Assembly: GCF_023856365.1 (NCBI RefSeq)
Contig: NW_026042691.1
Coordinates: forward strand, 1-64,000
Length of the DNA: 64,000 nucleotides
Direction of reading: 5' to 3'
Source: Brienomyrus brachyistius
Lineage: Eukaryota > Chordata > Actinopteri > Osteoglossiformes > Mormyridae
Positions 9,108 through 19,674 of the stretch are shown here, piece by piece. Position numbers and translations under genes: made by a program. The notes below the pieces were generated by a model. It did no database searches. It was not told the DNA's origin and saw only the letters and a list, made by a program, of their open reading frames with translations. The first letter of the stretch is position 1; every line of letters starts with the position of its first letter.

Positions 9108-9446
9108 TGTTAGGTTGAAGAAACAGTTGTTAATCATTTCTGTATGATCAGCAATGAGTGTAAATATATATGTATACGTTATTTCTTATCTTCTAGCCAC
9201 ATACTCTTAGCTATTGTACTCTAAGTAGGTGGTTAACAGCTGCCTACTTAGATAAGAATCTCACTTCCCTCTCTTGCGCCCCCCATTGACTATAAATAAA
9301 GAAGACAAGGGGAACCACCCTTTGTAACACATTCTGCTGTAGTTTGCATTGCAGAGAGTGTGGGTACCCTTGCAAGTAAAACTGTAACCTGTGTGTGTCT
9401 CATAAATGTGGAGTTGGGGTGGAAACGCCGGGCGCTTTCCCCAACA
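9108..9446 (+). repeat. 3' LTR of the ERV
   Basis: 339 bp with no difference seen against the 5' LTR. It is followed by the target duplication GGGAC at 9447-9451. Confidence 0.95.
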
Positions 9447-10184
9447 GGGACGTTTCTTAGGTTAGAAACTGCCGTCACTGCAGCCAACACTGACTTTTAA
9501 GGAGAGACACTCAGCTCTTCCTATGAGCAGATCCACCATGGTGCACAAAATGACAGTATAATTATTATTTTAGGTGACACTTCAAATGTTGCATTATTTC
9601 ATTCTTTACAAAACGACATTTTTATAACAATGATGTATAACAATGTTAATGTGTTTATGTATAATTCATATTTAAATTAAAGTTCATATTTTAGTTAAAA
9701 GCTACACCTACAGTACGTATATGAACTTGAATTTGAATCCAAACCCTTTTTCGTTCTTCTTCTTTAAATTCAAATATAAATTTCAATGCCACAACCTGTT
9801 TTCAACCACAATTCAAATGTAATTCAGATTAACAAAATGAACTGAAATTCAAGTTCATATATGTATTCAAAATCCTGAATTTTAGGATACGTATTTGAGA
9901 ATTTCATTCTCAAATCAGTTCTGAATGGTGCACATCCCTAGTTCATATGTTAAATCATGCATTTTTTTTTTCAGAGTGAATACACACTGACTGCTCAGAT
10001 AAATAACGTCAAAAATAATTTTCTTTTGTTGCTTAAGATTTTTGCACAGTCCTATACTGTATATAACAACTCAAACATTTTTTTATGTTATTTGTTTTAA
10101 AGAGGCTGCAATGTGTAACATTAACATCTGTATAAAGAGAAGGTTAGGCTTTTGGCTGACAGCAAGCAAAATGCAACAAATTGT

Positions 10185-10215
<31 letters not shown>

Positions 10216-10385
10216 ATGATTTTTGTTTGATGTTTAGAAAAACATTTATGGAACAAAGCAGACAATAAGGTATCTTTGCTAATTTTATATTGACAAACAA
10301 CTAAACTGTCAAAATTATTTTGCAGGGAATAATCTTACTGACATTATAATAAAGCAAATATGAAAATAGTTGGAATCTCATTTAC
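9447..10385. other. NITR intron, right part; MITE-like repeat and TAA microsatellite
   Basis: No coding sequence was recognised. Bases 9714-9738 and 9841-9867 form an imperfect inverted repeat (both contain TATATGAACTTGAATTT or its complement), with GTGCACATCCCTA nearby, a phrase common at fish hAT MITE ends. A (TAA)n microsatellite lies at about 10183-10213. Confidence 0.45.
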
Positions 10386-10733
10386 CTGTGATTATGACAA
10401 AGGTTCCATTCCCGAAGGTGACCTCATGAAGAAACACAGCAGCACAATAATACACTGCAGAATCTGACGGCTCCACGTTAGAAATAGTGAGGTTAAAACT
10501 CCCCTCTGCATTCAGTAAGGAGTAACGTTTTATGCTTTTATATTCCTTGTAAAATTCACCAGGTACGTAGAGAAGTGCTTTCGCCATGGGCTGGGGCTTC
10601 CGACCAACAGCTTGCTTAAACAAAGTAACAAAAGTTGTTTCTCCTTGACAGAAGCATGTCAGGGTCACACTGTCTCCAAGCTGAACCCTCATCAGGTGAC
10701 TGGGCTGAACAACATCTGTAGTCAGTGCAGTGT
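10386..10733 (-). CDS. NITR variable (V) domain exon
   Basis: This exon encodes the membrane-distal V-type Ig domain of a novel immune-type receptor. The acceptor is TTTTTGCAG at 10734 and the donor is GTAAAT after 10386. The frame contains QLGDSVTLTC (first Ig cysteine), PSDSAVYYCAA (second cysteine with the D-x-A-x-Y-Y-C signature) and then FGNGTFVIITG, a germline-joined J-like motif. A V with its J in one unrearranged exon is diagnostic of NITRs rather than of immunoglobulin or TCR segments. The canonical core Trp is replaced (VTLFKQ). The exon joins the leader at 10902-10935 in phase 1 and exits in phase 1, matching the I exon at 827. The exon itself is intact. Whether the whole gene works is doubtful because of the stop in the I exon. 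Confidence 0.82.
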
Positions 10734-10901
10734 CTGCAAAAACAGAAAAACAAAAAAAATCATAATCAAATAAGACATATAATAGTAATCTAAATAACTA
10801 TTAACTATGATGCAGATTAAATGGCCAAATTCCACTGATCACATCATACAGATAAATGAAAATATTAAAATCCCAAAATAATTTATATTATAGGGCCTTA
10901 C

Positions 10902-10935
10902 TAATGAAAATGAGAAGACCAAAGAGTCTGAACAT
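10902..10935 (-). CDS. NITR leader (signal peptide) exon
   Basis: ATG at 10935 starts a hydrophobic leader (MFRLFGLLIFI) and the exon ends after 34 nt at a good donor (GTAAGG). The split codon is completed by the V exon. This is the standard two-exon arrangement of Ig-type receptors, so this is taken as the gene start. The promoter should lie to the right of 10935. No clear TATA box was seen. Confidence 0.75.
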
Positions 10936-11317
10936 TTTTGTGCTTCCACTGTTTAGAATAAACTGCTCTGCTGCTAAGTGAGAGATCATGGTCGTGGTCG
11001 GGATGAAAGGGCAGGAAACAGAGAGGAAACAGAGAGACACACATCAGGCTGATCTGATTGGCTGTTCACATGGGAACTTAAGTAACAGTGAAAAAGCATT
11101 TTAATGTGCACTTACATGACGTTTATTAATTTACTCCTTAACATCCAGTTAAAATGAGAACAATTAGATAAACAGGAGCAGATACTGAGCATATAAAGTT
11201 CTTTGTACAGAGTGCTGAGATACTGTGGGAGAGCATTTGCTAATCATCTCTCTCAGACAAGCTCAGCACAGTATGAGTCTGTTATCTATCTGATATTAGA
11301 CAGTCTCTCATACAGTA
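10936..11317. other. Region upstream of NITR
   Basis: Presumed 5' untranslated region and promoter of the minus-strand NITR gene. It contains purine-rich AGAGAGG/AACAGAGAG repeats near 11020-11040. No further gene is recognisable. Confidence 0.35.
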
Positions 11318-12290
11318 ATAATAATTGATACTTTATTGGTCCCTGTGGAGAAATTGTCTTAACTTCTCTCTCAACTTGCTCTCTTTTTTTTAGAGTAAAC
11401 AGAGTAAGTTGTCTGCGAAGGGCAGCCACCCATAGTGATGCCCAGTGAGCTGGGGGTTAAGGGCCTCGCTCAAGGACGCAGAGATGTGCTGTGGCTGGGT
11501 TTGAACCAGCGACCATCTTATTACAAGCACACAGGCATTAGATCTTCTAATCACACTTAAAAGGCAGATTAAATGTTCTTTCCACCATGCAAACAGAATG
11601 TAAATTGTAGCTTTACTGCTTAGATTTACATTCACACATTTGCATTTAAAACAAGCATTTTAAGTGATGTACATGAGAGTAAATGGTGAATCAGTTTATT
11701 TGCCACTCTACACATTACATTGGCGCCCATTATAAGTAACTGTACAGTGACATTGCAGTTCCTCAGTTGCTTTGATGCATTTCTGGAATCACCCTTAACA
11801 TCTGCAAAACTGTAAGTGCATTTCCCAAAACAATTCGTGCAAACAGCACCACACAGATGGACTGTCTACAAAAAAAGTCATAGAGGCCACCAGCAGCCCG
11901 AATACCACACCGTAAGGCCGTATGTTAGGATGCTCTCTATGGCAGAGCGGTAGGAGGCCACCAGCAGCCCGCATACCAGACCGTAAGGCAGCATGTTAGG
12001 ATGCTCTCTATGGCAGAGCAGTTGAAGGTCCCGATCAAGAAATCCGACAAGTTTCCCCAATAAGCCAGTAACCCCGCTTCATAGAACAGGCCACAGGACT
12101 GGTTTTGGTGAGATAGTCCGAGTAGTAGGTAGAAATCAGGATGGAGACTGAGTGTGGGTCTAACAGGTGAGCAGATGTAGGACAGAATGTAGAGCCCTCT
12201 GGTGGAGTGCCTGTGCATGACTGAATGTATGGTTTGGGTCTGATGGTCTGAATAGTTGGTAGAAATAGGCACCTTCTTACCTGATGTGGT
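11318..12290 (-). mobile_element. Decayed LINE 3' part
   Basis: Bases 11318-11560 (ACTTTATTGGTCCCTGTGG onward) match the conserved tail seen at the 3' ends of many fish LINEs. Further right on the minus strand, frames contain ESILTYGLTVWY-like fragments typical of the C-terminal end of fish non-LTR reverse transcriptases. A 72-bp stretch with that fragment is tandemly duplicated near 11884-12027. The order (coding then tail, minus strand) is right for one truncated LINE copy. Confidence 0.5.
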
Positions 12291-12299
12291 AGGTCTAGA

Positions 12300-12604
12300 T
12301 AAGGGCTCACCAACATGGTGCCCCAAGGATGCCCCCAATGACCACATGAGTTGCCCGTGGACCTGTTCTATAAAATAGCACAACTCACCAGCGAACATCA
12401 TCTAAAATTTTATTTTGTCCTGTTTCTAATCTATCACATTTGCATTTATATAGATTTGAAATTGAATATAAAAAAGCATTTAAAACATGTTTATCATGCA
12501 TGAAGTTTAGACATGTTTAGGAGGGCGTTTAAAACTGATATCAAACTTCGTATGGCTCAGTACCCGTGAAGTAGCTCTCCGTTTTAAAAAGGTTGGTGAC
12601 CCCT
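12300..12604. mobile_element. hAT-type MITE with perfect 8-bp target duplication
   Basis: A 305-bp element with terminal inverted repeats (AGGGCTCACCAAC at the left, GTTGGTGACCCCT at the right), flanked by GGTCTAGA at 12292-12299 and 12605-12612. Eight-base duplications and CAGGG-type ends indicate the hAT superfamily. It has no coding capacity. Confidence 0.85.
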
Positions 12605-12612
12605 GGTCTAGA

Positions 12613-13304
12613 TCTTGCAAGTTTGTTTGTACTGGCTGTGTGAACATACTGTAGCACTGTTAAGAATATGCAACACAGCCTGAGTTGGGGATCTGCTGTA
12701 TGCATCAGTAATATAATGCTTTGTCCTTTTCTAGGCTGTTCATTAAGACATAAAGCCTGAAAGTTTTCTGAATGGCATTAATGAAATTGAGCACTGCCCC
12801 CACCTGCTGGCCAATTTATTAAAACATTGAAATCGCTGTCTGCACAGGCTGACGTGTCATTTAAGTCTGATAATTTTCTATGAGTCAAACGGCAAGAAAA
12901 TGACAAGAAGTTAAAAACATGGAGTTAGATGAAGGAGAAAAGATTACAAATTTGAAGATTATGAAATCAGGACATGTCAGCTAAGTCAGCCAAGGTGGGT
13001 CTTAAACATATGGACGGAAGTATGAGCGCTAAACTTAAACGGGTTCACTTGTAACCGCTGCCACCAAATTTCGTTAAATTGCTGGGGAGGTCCAGATACA
13101 TGAGACAGGAATAGAAGGATTATTCTTTATTAATATACAGACGAGGGTTACAACCCTCCCTAGGGCAATAGAAGGGGATACCTGCCACGGGACATTCTAA
13201 AACGCTTAATGTGAAAATGCGTAACGCAACTTAATGTATTAAAACAGTCACCACAAATCACCAAATTTCTCGCGAATGTATCTGGCCATAAAGACTTACC
13301 TGAC
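12613..13304. other. Non-coding stretch
   Basis: No gene, RNA or clear element was recognised. Around 13040-13230 the sequence has a CpG-containing, LTR-like character, but no boundaries were found. Confidence 0.3.
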
Positions 13305-13429
13305 AAGAAATCAAAACCGAAATGCTAGGAATATGGACTTTAAGCCTTTTCTTTATGGGCGTCAATGGAGGGGAAAACGCTTGACGTAAGATGAAGTCCA
13401 TATTCCTAGCATTTCGGTTTTGATTTCTT
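13305..13429. repeat. Perfect 35-bp inverted repeat (hairpin)
   Basis: The arms at 13305-13339 and 13395-13429 are exact reverse complements, beginning AAGAAATCAAAACC and ending GGTTTTGATTTCTT, around a 55-bp spacer. Transcription would give a very stable hairpin. No target duplication was seen, so it is not obviously a transposon. Confidence 0.9.
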
Positions 13430-13547
13430 CCCTGGCATGGGTGACGGGTGCACCACGTTCCCAAAGCCACGTTAGCCTCGAGCGAACTGCCCGGAGAAAC
13501 CGCTCACACCAGCGCTGCAACCCGATCTCCTCCCCTTTTAAACACAC

Positions 13548-13765
13548 ATTTCTATGGCGTTAAATTAGTGCCAAAAGTCGTGCGCATAAAAACAGAAAAT
13601 CCATGCTCTCTACGCGCTCGCGATTGCACAGCACTCACTCACTCGCTCGCCGTTAAATTAGGGCCAAAAGTCGAACCACGCGCGTGCGTGTGCTCGAGTG
13701 CTGAAAACCCATCCCCTCTACGCGCTCGCGTCTGCACAGCACTCGCTCGCTCGAATTTCCCGCTT
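13548..13765. repeat. CpG-rich tandem duplication of about 100 bp
   Basis: Two diverged copies share GTTAAATTAG, GCCAAAAGTCG, CTCTACGCGCTCGCG and TGCACAGCACTC in the same order. A TATATAAAAG box follows near 13777. It may be part of an LTR or of a repeat family. The open frame across it is not convincing. Confidence 0.5.
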
Positions 13766-13849
13766 CGTCTTACCGTATATAAAAGAATGGGCCAATGTAC
13801 GGTAAATTGCATTGTGAATAAAATTTCTTAATACAACATCACAAAACCA

Positions 13850-14318
13850 ATTTAATAAATTCAAATCCTGGGAAGAACGCTCCTCAGATATTAGTTCTCG
13901 GGTTAGTGTTAGCAGACTATAGGCGAAACCACCTTAAGTGCTATCTGTTAATGTTTATTAAATTAGCATTAAAATGGAGAGGTTTATAATATCTTTTGTC
14001 CTTGTAGCTGCTAAATACACTCATTATTAAAGCCATAAAGTTGTCTGCCTACTACATTGGAATCTCCACTGAGTAAGTGTTTTTGATGGATTTTATTTAA
14101 CTTTATTATACTCTGGTCCTTAGATCTAATGTCATACTTCTTCACTTATATTGTTTGTGAAAAGGTTTACCACGGTCAAACAGAGCAGCCACTACATCAT
14201 CATACATGAACAAGCACCTCACAAAACAAAAACATTTCATTTTCATAATTAAAACTTTTGAATGGTAGGCCTAGTGTGTGGATCAGAGACAAGATCTTGA
14301 CACCTCATTAACTATAAT
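13850..14318. other. Sequence upstream of the integrase-like relic
   Basis: AT-rich sequence with nothing recognised. It may be the 5' non-coding part of the transposon gene that follows. Confidence 0.3.
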
Positions 14319-15150
14319 TTGTTCTGTGAACAGCTCAGATACCACCTTCTCGAAAGTCTTCTGCATAAAATAGAAATAGGATTCAGCGCGACTCCACTAA
14401 ATTTGGATTACCTGGAGTTCCTTTGTCATCAGGAGCTGTATCTTCTGCAGGCCCTGTCTAATCACATTGAAGTACCTCCTGCTATCACCCTGGCTTTGCA
14501 AGAGCTCTTTGACCTTGTGAGGGCACATCTGGAACGTCCAGCCCCATGTGTCACACAGGAAGTCGCTGCCACCAATAGACGACCCAAGATTTTGATTGAA
14601 GAACAATGTTTGAAAGAAATGCTCCATACTCAACTTCCTGTGCCTTGCATAGCCACACTGATGGGTGTTTCAAGAAGAACAATCTTAAGAAGAATAAAAG
14701 AGTATGAGCTCTGTGTTAGGGAACTTGACAATTTGGTTTCTTCTGTCAAGAATGATCTACCAAATGCAGGCTACAGGATAGTCAATGCAGGCTGCAGTCA
14801 ATGGGCTACAGGGTTCGGTGGAGAAGAGTTGCAGCCTCCATGCATAGGGTTGATTCCATGCGCATCATATAAAGGTTGTCAAGTCTTGGCTGTGTTGTAC
14901 GCAGAATGTACCAGGGCCTTTGTCTCTAGTACACGTGGACACAAACCACAAGTTGATCCGGTTTGTATTACCAGCAAATTTATTTGGAGTAAACCCTGGG
15001 TGGATTGGTGTGAGGTGGTGGTGGGGCTTTGGAGAAGATTTCCTGCCGATCAACACTAGCAACTTATATCTATCTGTCATGGAGGTCTCGGGACTCACAG
15101 ATATTCAGAGACATGTGGATAGTTTACCAGTGGTTTTCAGCAGGAAATAG
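14319..15150 (+). pseudogene. Integrase-core transposon gene, frameshifted
   Basis: A 246-codon frame begins with a helical N-terminal region. It then has a helix-turn-helix-like segment with RRPKILIEEQ, MGVSRRTILRRIKEY and VRELDNLVSS, followed by NDLPNAGYRI. This order (HTH, then a PN-x-GYR segment, then an integrase core) is that of a repetitive fish protein family with an rve-type DDE core. After about 14800 the family-like frame moves to other frames with stops. At 14920-15010 a frame reads LVHVDTNHKLIRF, the expected first catalytic Asp region of the core. Most of the core is missing. It is a dead copy, and the exact superfamily is uncertain. Confidence 0.6.
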
Positions 15151-16622
15151 TTATTACTACAAATTGTCACCCCCCCCCCCGCCCCCCACAGAAACTGGAT
15201 CTGGCTATAGTGGGAAAATCTTTTTTTTTTTTTTATTTGTGAGAACTTGAAAGCAAAACAAAACTTGGAAAAAATATATGCTCATTCACCAATTTTCTAA
15301 TCTGGGGTCTAAAGTGGTCAGGCTTGCAAGTGTATTTGGTTATTTGTCTATCCTAGCCTGTTGCAGTGTATATTTCCTGTATATTTTGCATGTAAAAAAT
15401 GTTGTTTGTTATGTCAGTGCTTAATATTATCATGTAGTCTTCATGAACTTTCTTCATCTTGGCCAGGGACTGCATTTGAAAAGTAGCCACTTGACTAAAA
15501 TTGGCACATTTTCAGAAATGCCAGCAACAATACTGATAATGAACACCCCTCTAACTGACTCTCAGTTGGTTTAGAAAAAAGACTTTTAAGAGAAAAGAAA
15601 GCCTTCCTTTGGTTTTGCATTTTTCTCTTTTTTGTTGGCTGTGCACAATATATTAGAAGAATACCTTACAATTATATTAGTTAAGAAATAACAGATTGCG
15701 TATATACAATATTAAGGTGATAACAACAACCCTCACTGTCTCTAGGTGCTGCTTCAGACAGGGCATTCTGCAGCAGGGACACCACCCGTCGTGCAGCATC
15801 CAGCAAATCTCCCTATCACAACAGCCCACATAACAGAATAACATTAGTGTATGATTCAGTAGGGCTAGTCCAGGTCTGGAAAGTAGTTGGGCCAGATTTT
15901 TAAACCAAGAAATTTAGCTGGGCCAGACATTTTCAGCGGCCCAGTAAGCAACAGGTAATGGCATTTTAAACAAACACAAATCAAGGTTATTTTAAAAAAC
16001 TACAACTGAACAGAATCTGAGAGCAATATTTTTTTTCACTTCTGAAATGAGAAAAATATTTTGGTCGTATCTGACCTAGACGCATCCCAAAGAAAAAAAA
16101 TGCCTATTAGATGGTAAACAGACATAAAGAAAAAGGGAAAAATCGTCTATAATCATCATCCGCTTATACTGTGGTGATCCATTTCACCCACACAGGCATG
16201 ATCACCATTAGCGGTTTTCACATTATTGTCGAGGTGACTATTCACTTTACCTCTGCTTTCTCCGACATCTTCCTGATTCTGCCGCCAACAAGGGGCTCAT
16301 AGGGTGGAGACTGAGGGTGTTAAACAGACCAATCTTTTGTCACTGAATGCAACAAATAATGTATTTATCTGTCAAAAGTCCAGCACCAGGAAAAGCAACA
16401 GAGTGACAGTAGAAACTGTAATAATAATGGAAGTGCGCCGCCCTACAGGGAAGGAGGAGTGATGGGAGTCCCGGTGGTGGCTAAGCGCGCGTGGGGAGAG
16501 GCGTCGTACTGTGAGGCTTCATGAACTTCCGATGGGGCAGTGCTGTCATACAGCGGGGAGCCTGAGAGGGGCACTGTGGCCGGGTGCGAGAGCCCTGGGT
16601 AATGAGTTGTAGAGCTGCGCAG
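15151..16622. other. Non-coding repeat-rich stretch
   Basis: It contains a C-run and a T-run at 15170-15235 and a GGGCCAG-containing segment at 15850-15950 that looks like an hAT fragment. The GC-rich end (16440-16620) runs into the solo LTR. No gene was found. Confidence 0.3.
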
Positions 16623-16899
16623 TGTCACGATCGGGTACAAGCAGGCAGGCGATCGTGCGGGCAAGGCGTGCAAGGAGCAAGCGGACAGGCAAAAACGGGA
16701 GTTTAATTAGGAAGCGCGGACGGGGAAACATCTCACGCATACAAACATCAATGACAGACACTGGACTCAGGTAAGACACGGACTGAAATACACAGGACTG
16801 AGCAAATTAACTAGATACAGCTGGGTACAAATCGGGAGAAAACACGTGGGTAATCAGGGGGCGTGGCACACAGGAGGAGCGGACGAGCCGGGCATGACA
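16623..16899 (-). mobile_element. Solo LTR, same family as the element at 34854-37991
   Basis: 277 bp from TGTCACGATCGGG to GGGCATGACA, similar throughout to the LTRs at 34854-35140, and flanked by the 5-bp duplication CGCAG (16618-16622 and 16900-16904). A solo LTR is the usual product of recombination between two LTRs. Confidence 0.88.
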
Positions 16900-16904
16900 C
16901 GCAG

Positions 16905-18909
16905 GAACTGAGAGCCCAAGCTGTTGGACATTCCACTGGACTAGGAGACTGGGGTGAGTGAGGAGGAGCTCATTGACCACAAACTGGGATACTGGCTGTG
17001 TGTGAGCAATGGGGTGGAGATTAAGGAAAGACGTTAAATCAGCATGCAGTGTTGCCTGGAAACAACAACAAATATACTAGTGTCACTGTACTAAAACAAT
17101 ATCAAAATAATGCCTATTTTTTATTCATTTTACTTGTAGAGTGCAAAGTACAAAGGAAAACAAAGAGTAACTATGGCGAAATAAATCAAAGCATGTCCCA
17201 GAATGATGGGCCTGAATGGATCAGGACAGAAGAAGGCGAAAGTCCTGTTAACGAGGTGAGACGATGCAGACACAGGCCAGGATGTGGGTATAGGCGAGAA
17301 CAAGAGGGAAGACGGGGGCCCGAGACTCAGCATGGGGACAGGTGGGGGAGGGGAGGCACGGGCTCACCTGGAGCTGCTCCCGGAGGTGCCGCTATGACTC
17401 ATGGGTAACATGCCGGAATGGGACGGCACCTGTAGGCTGGACCAGTTGTCATGGGAGGGCAACATGGACAGACAGGTAGACGAGCTGTCTGAATAAGCAG
17501 CTGCAAGTATAAAACAATAAATGAAGCAGGTATGTGGTGGGCAGTGTTACAGCGTCCTTAATATGGTCAATACAGAAAAGGCATGTTATCATGTTATGTA
17601 TATACTGCCTCCAGTTACTTAATGCCTAACTTTAATACATTGATTGATTTGTTCACTGCTGCAGCCTGTGTCAACTTTCCTTTCAGACAGATGTAAAGTC
17701 CATTCTGTTTTTGTTCTGTGTAGTTTTTTTTGAACAGCATATGGCTGAATTCTGTTAAACCTCAGACTGAAGAAAATTGTGTTAATTGAAAAGCAAATAT
17801 CAAAAACTCAGTCTGCAGGAATGTTTTTCTAAATATTTCTGTGGACTTTTGGAAATTTCACGAAATTCCATTGCTCCATTACATAAACACTGAGTGAGAT
17901 TTCATTCCCATTACTGCAACGTATGAAGAGGATTATGACTTATTACTTTAGGTTATCGGACTGAGTGAGTTTTCGAAATTTGCTCTTCGATAACTGAAGC
18001 AGTGCTGTGAATGCAGAGGTTATATGCGTCGCATATCAACAGAACTGTATGTTTATGTCTTGTCTTAATTATTTTGATTAAATGTCTAACTATTCCCAAT
18101 ATGTGTGAACATACTTGGCCAAATAAAGCTGATTCTGATTCAGTCAGAGGGTAATCGTCGGTGTGCTGTACTATCGTGGTGACCCACACAGAGAGCTTAG
18201 GACCATGATTTCAGTGTGTGCTTGTGTGAGGGGACAGGCAGGGCGGCGGCTCACTGGGTGATGCACTCCTGTGGGTATAGGGGCTGGGATAGGGGGCGGA
18301 GCAGTTACTCCTCAAGGAGGAGTAACAGTCACAGCCGTGGGGGGAGGAGAGGGAGAGGGTGCTCCCAAACTGGGGGTGTGGGTTTGATGAAGAGCAGAGA
18401 GACCCTGAGCCTGGGATGAACCAGCTGCCTACTGAAACGAAAGCGGATAAAGACAGAAACTAGAACCTCAAACTAAACAACACAAACAACAATATCAAGT
18501 TATATTCAATCATTAAACCGTTATATATTTAATCTAAACAATAGTAATAAATATCGTTCCGATTCAAAATATCATTTACGGGTGAATCTTATGACTTGCA
18601 TTGGGAAACAGGAAACGGGCCAAGCTGCAGGGCCAGTTCAAAGGCATAGTGCGAGGCGCCCAGAAAGGGGGCGAGGTCTGGGCGGAGTCAGCTAAAGAAG
18701 AAAAAGGCCTGACCTTTTTCTGGATGCTGTGGACTGTGTTTGTGTGTGAGCTGCAGCTGCATGTTCCTTACATTTTTTTTATTAACACCAGCACCGTGAG
18801 GTTTGGCCTGGACTGGGTCCTGTCCTGCACGGTTGAAGACATGTTGACTGATGGTCAGCCCGTGTTCTGTTGGATCCCACAGAAAGGAAATGGGAATCCC
18901 GTTTGGATC
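16905..18909. other. Non-coding stretch with weak open frames
   Basis: Open frames at 17049-17408, 18216-18419 and 18601-18918 have low-complexity or atypical composition and no recognisable domain. The last ends exactly where the inverted repeat begins, with TGA at 18916. An unknown exon cannot be excluded. Confidence 0.3.
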
Positions 18910-19674
18910 GGATGCTGACAGTTGAAAAAAAACTCATGTCTGTGTGTTATGAAAGAATATCAATAAATGTTTCCGAAAGGGGATGACTCATTTGGTAATT
19001 ATTTACGGCTTATGTTATGGCTGAGAAATTTACAGTCTTTACTAAAGTCTGACTTCTTTCGAGTCACCTTTAATATAGATTGGACACTCTCTATGCTATG
19101 TACAATACTTATATAGATGGTACATGTTTACTTGCTTGCACAGATGGTTGATTAGGTAATTAGTGTAAGTGTGTGTGTGTGTGTGTGTGTGTCCAATCGC
19201 ATGTATGTCCAAGGTCCATAGTAAGTAATATACACTGATCAAGAGATGCCTGAAAGTGGATGAAAGAGGACATTAGTGGGTGTATCACTTAGTGTAACGG
19301 GTGCAGGAAAATGAGCAGGACTGCAAGCCATATAATGACCCACTGTCCTTATCTAGCTCTTAATACAGTATGCATACAGTGATGTATCTACAATGGACAG
19401 CTACTATAAGCAGATAGCACAGTACAGGTGCTTAATCTGTATGCTATTTCCATCCATCCATTGTCCAAACCGCTTATCCTACTGGGTCACAGGGGGTCCG
19501 GAGTCTATCCCGGAATCAATGGGCACGAGGCAGGGAAGAACCCAGGATGGGGGGCCAGCCCATCACAGCTCACACTCACACACCATTCACTCACACATGC
19601 ACACCTACGGGCAATTTAGCTACTCCAATTAGCCTCAGCATGTTTTTGGACTGTGGGGGGAAACCGGAGGAAAC
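18910..19674 (+). repeat. Left arm of a large imperfect inverted repeat
   Basis: The sequence from GGATGCTGACAGTTGA through AATAAA at about 18962, a (TG)n run and a SINE is found in reverse complement at about 20825-21560. Identity looks around 90%. The arm includes the last part of the SINE with its TSD (CTGTATGCTATTTC). Confidence 0.85.
19451..19674 (-). mobile_element. SINE (3' part) within the left inverted-repeat arm
   Basis: GGAT-rich tail, CCGCTTATCCTACTGGG and the body up to GTTTCC, on the minus strand. The tRNA-like head is missing. It is a mirror copy of the SINE at 20685-21033. Confidence 0.85.

Larger units (their letters stand above)
1793..9446 (+). mobile_element. Complete endogenous retrovirus, class I (gamma/epsilon-like), antisense in the NITR intron
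   Basis: A 7,654-bp provirus with two 339-bp LTRs (1793-2131 and 9108-9446) that I read as identical base for base. Both begin TGTTAGG and end CCAACA. The insertion is flanked by a perfect 5-bp target duplication, GGGAC, at 1788-1792 and 9447-9451. In order it has a tRNA-Tyr-type primer binding site, leader, gag, protease, reverse transcriptase, RNase H, integrase, a gutted env and a purine-rich tract. The integrase C-terminus has the WDGPY motif and a Trp-rich tail typical of gammaretrovirus-like elements. All gag-pol parts share one reading frame, separated by stop codons. Breaks are a frameshift near 2823-2831, TAA at 3903, TGA at 5202 and a large env deletion. Identical LTRs mean a recent insertion. 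It is opposite to the NITR gene, the usual orientation for intronic ERVs that persist. Confidence 0.95.

Noticed and set aside
1793..9446. Functional infectious retrovirus
   Set aside because: Env is mostly deleted and gag has a frameshift and a stop, despite the intact RT-IN frame.
18601..18918. 105-codon plus-strand frame as a membrane protein gene
   Set aside because: There is no recognised domain, it sits at an inverted-repeat boundary, and the hydrophobic stretch is weak evidence. It is left as unassigned.
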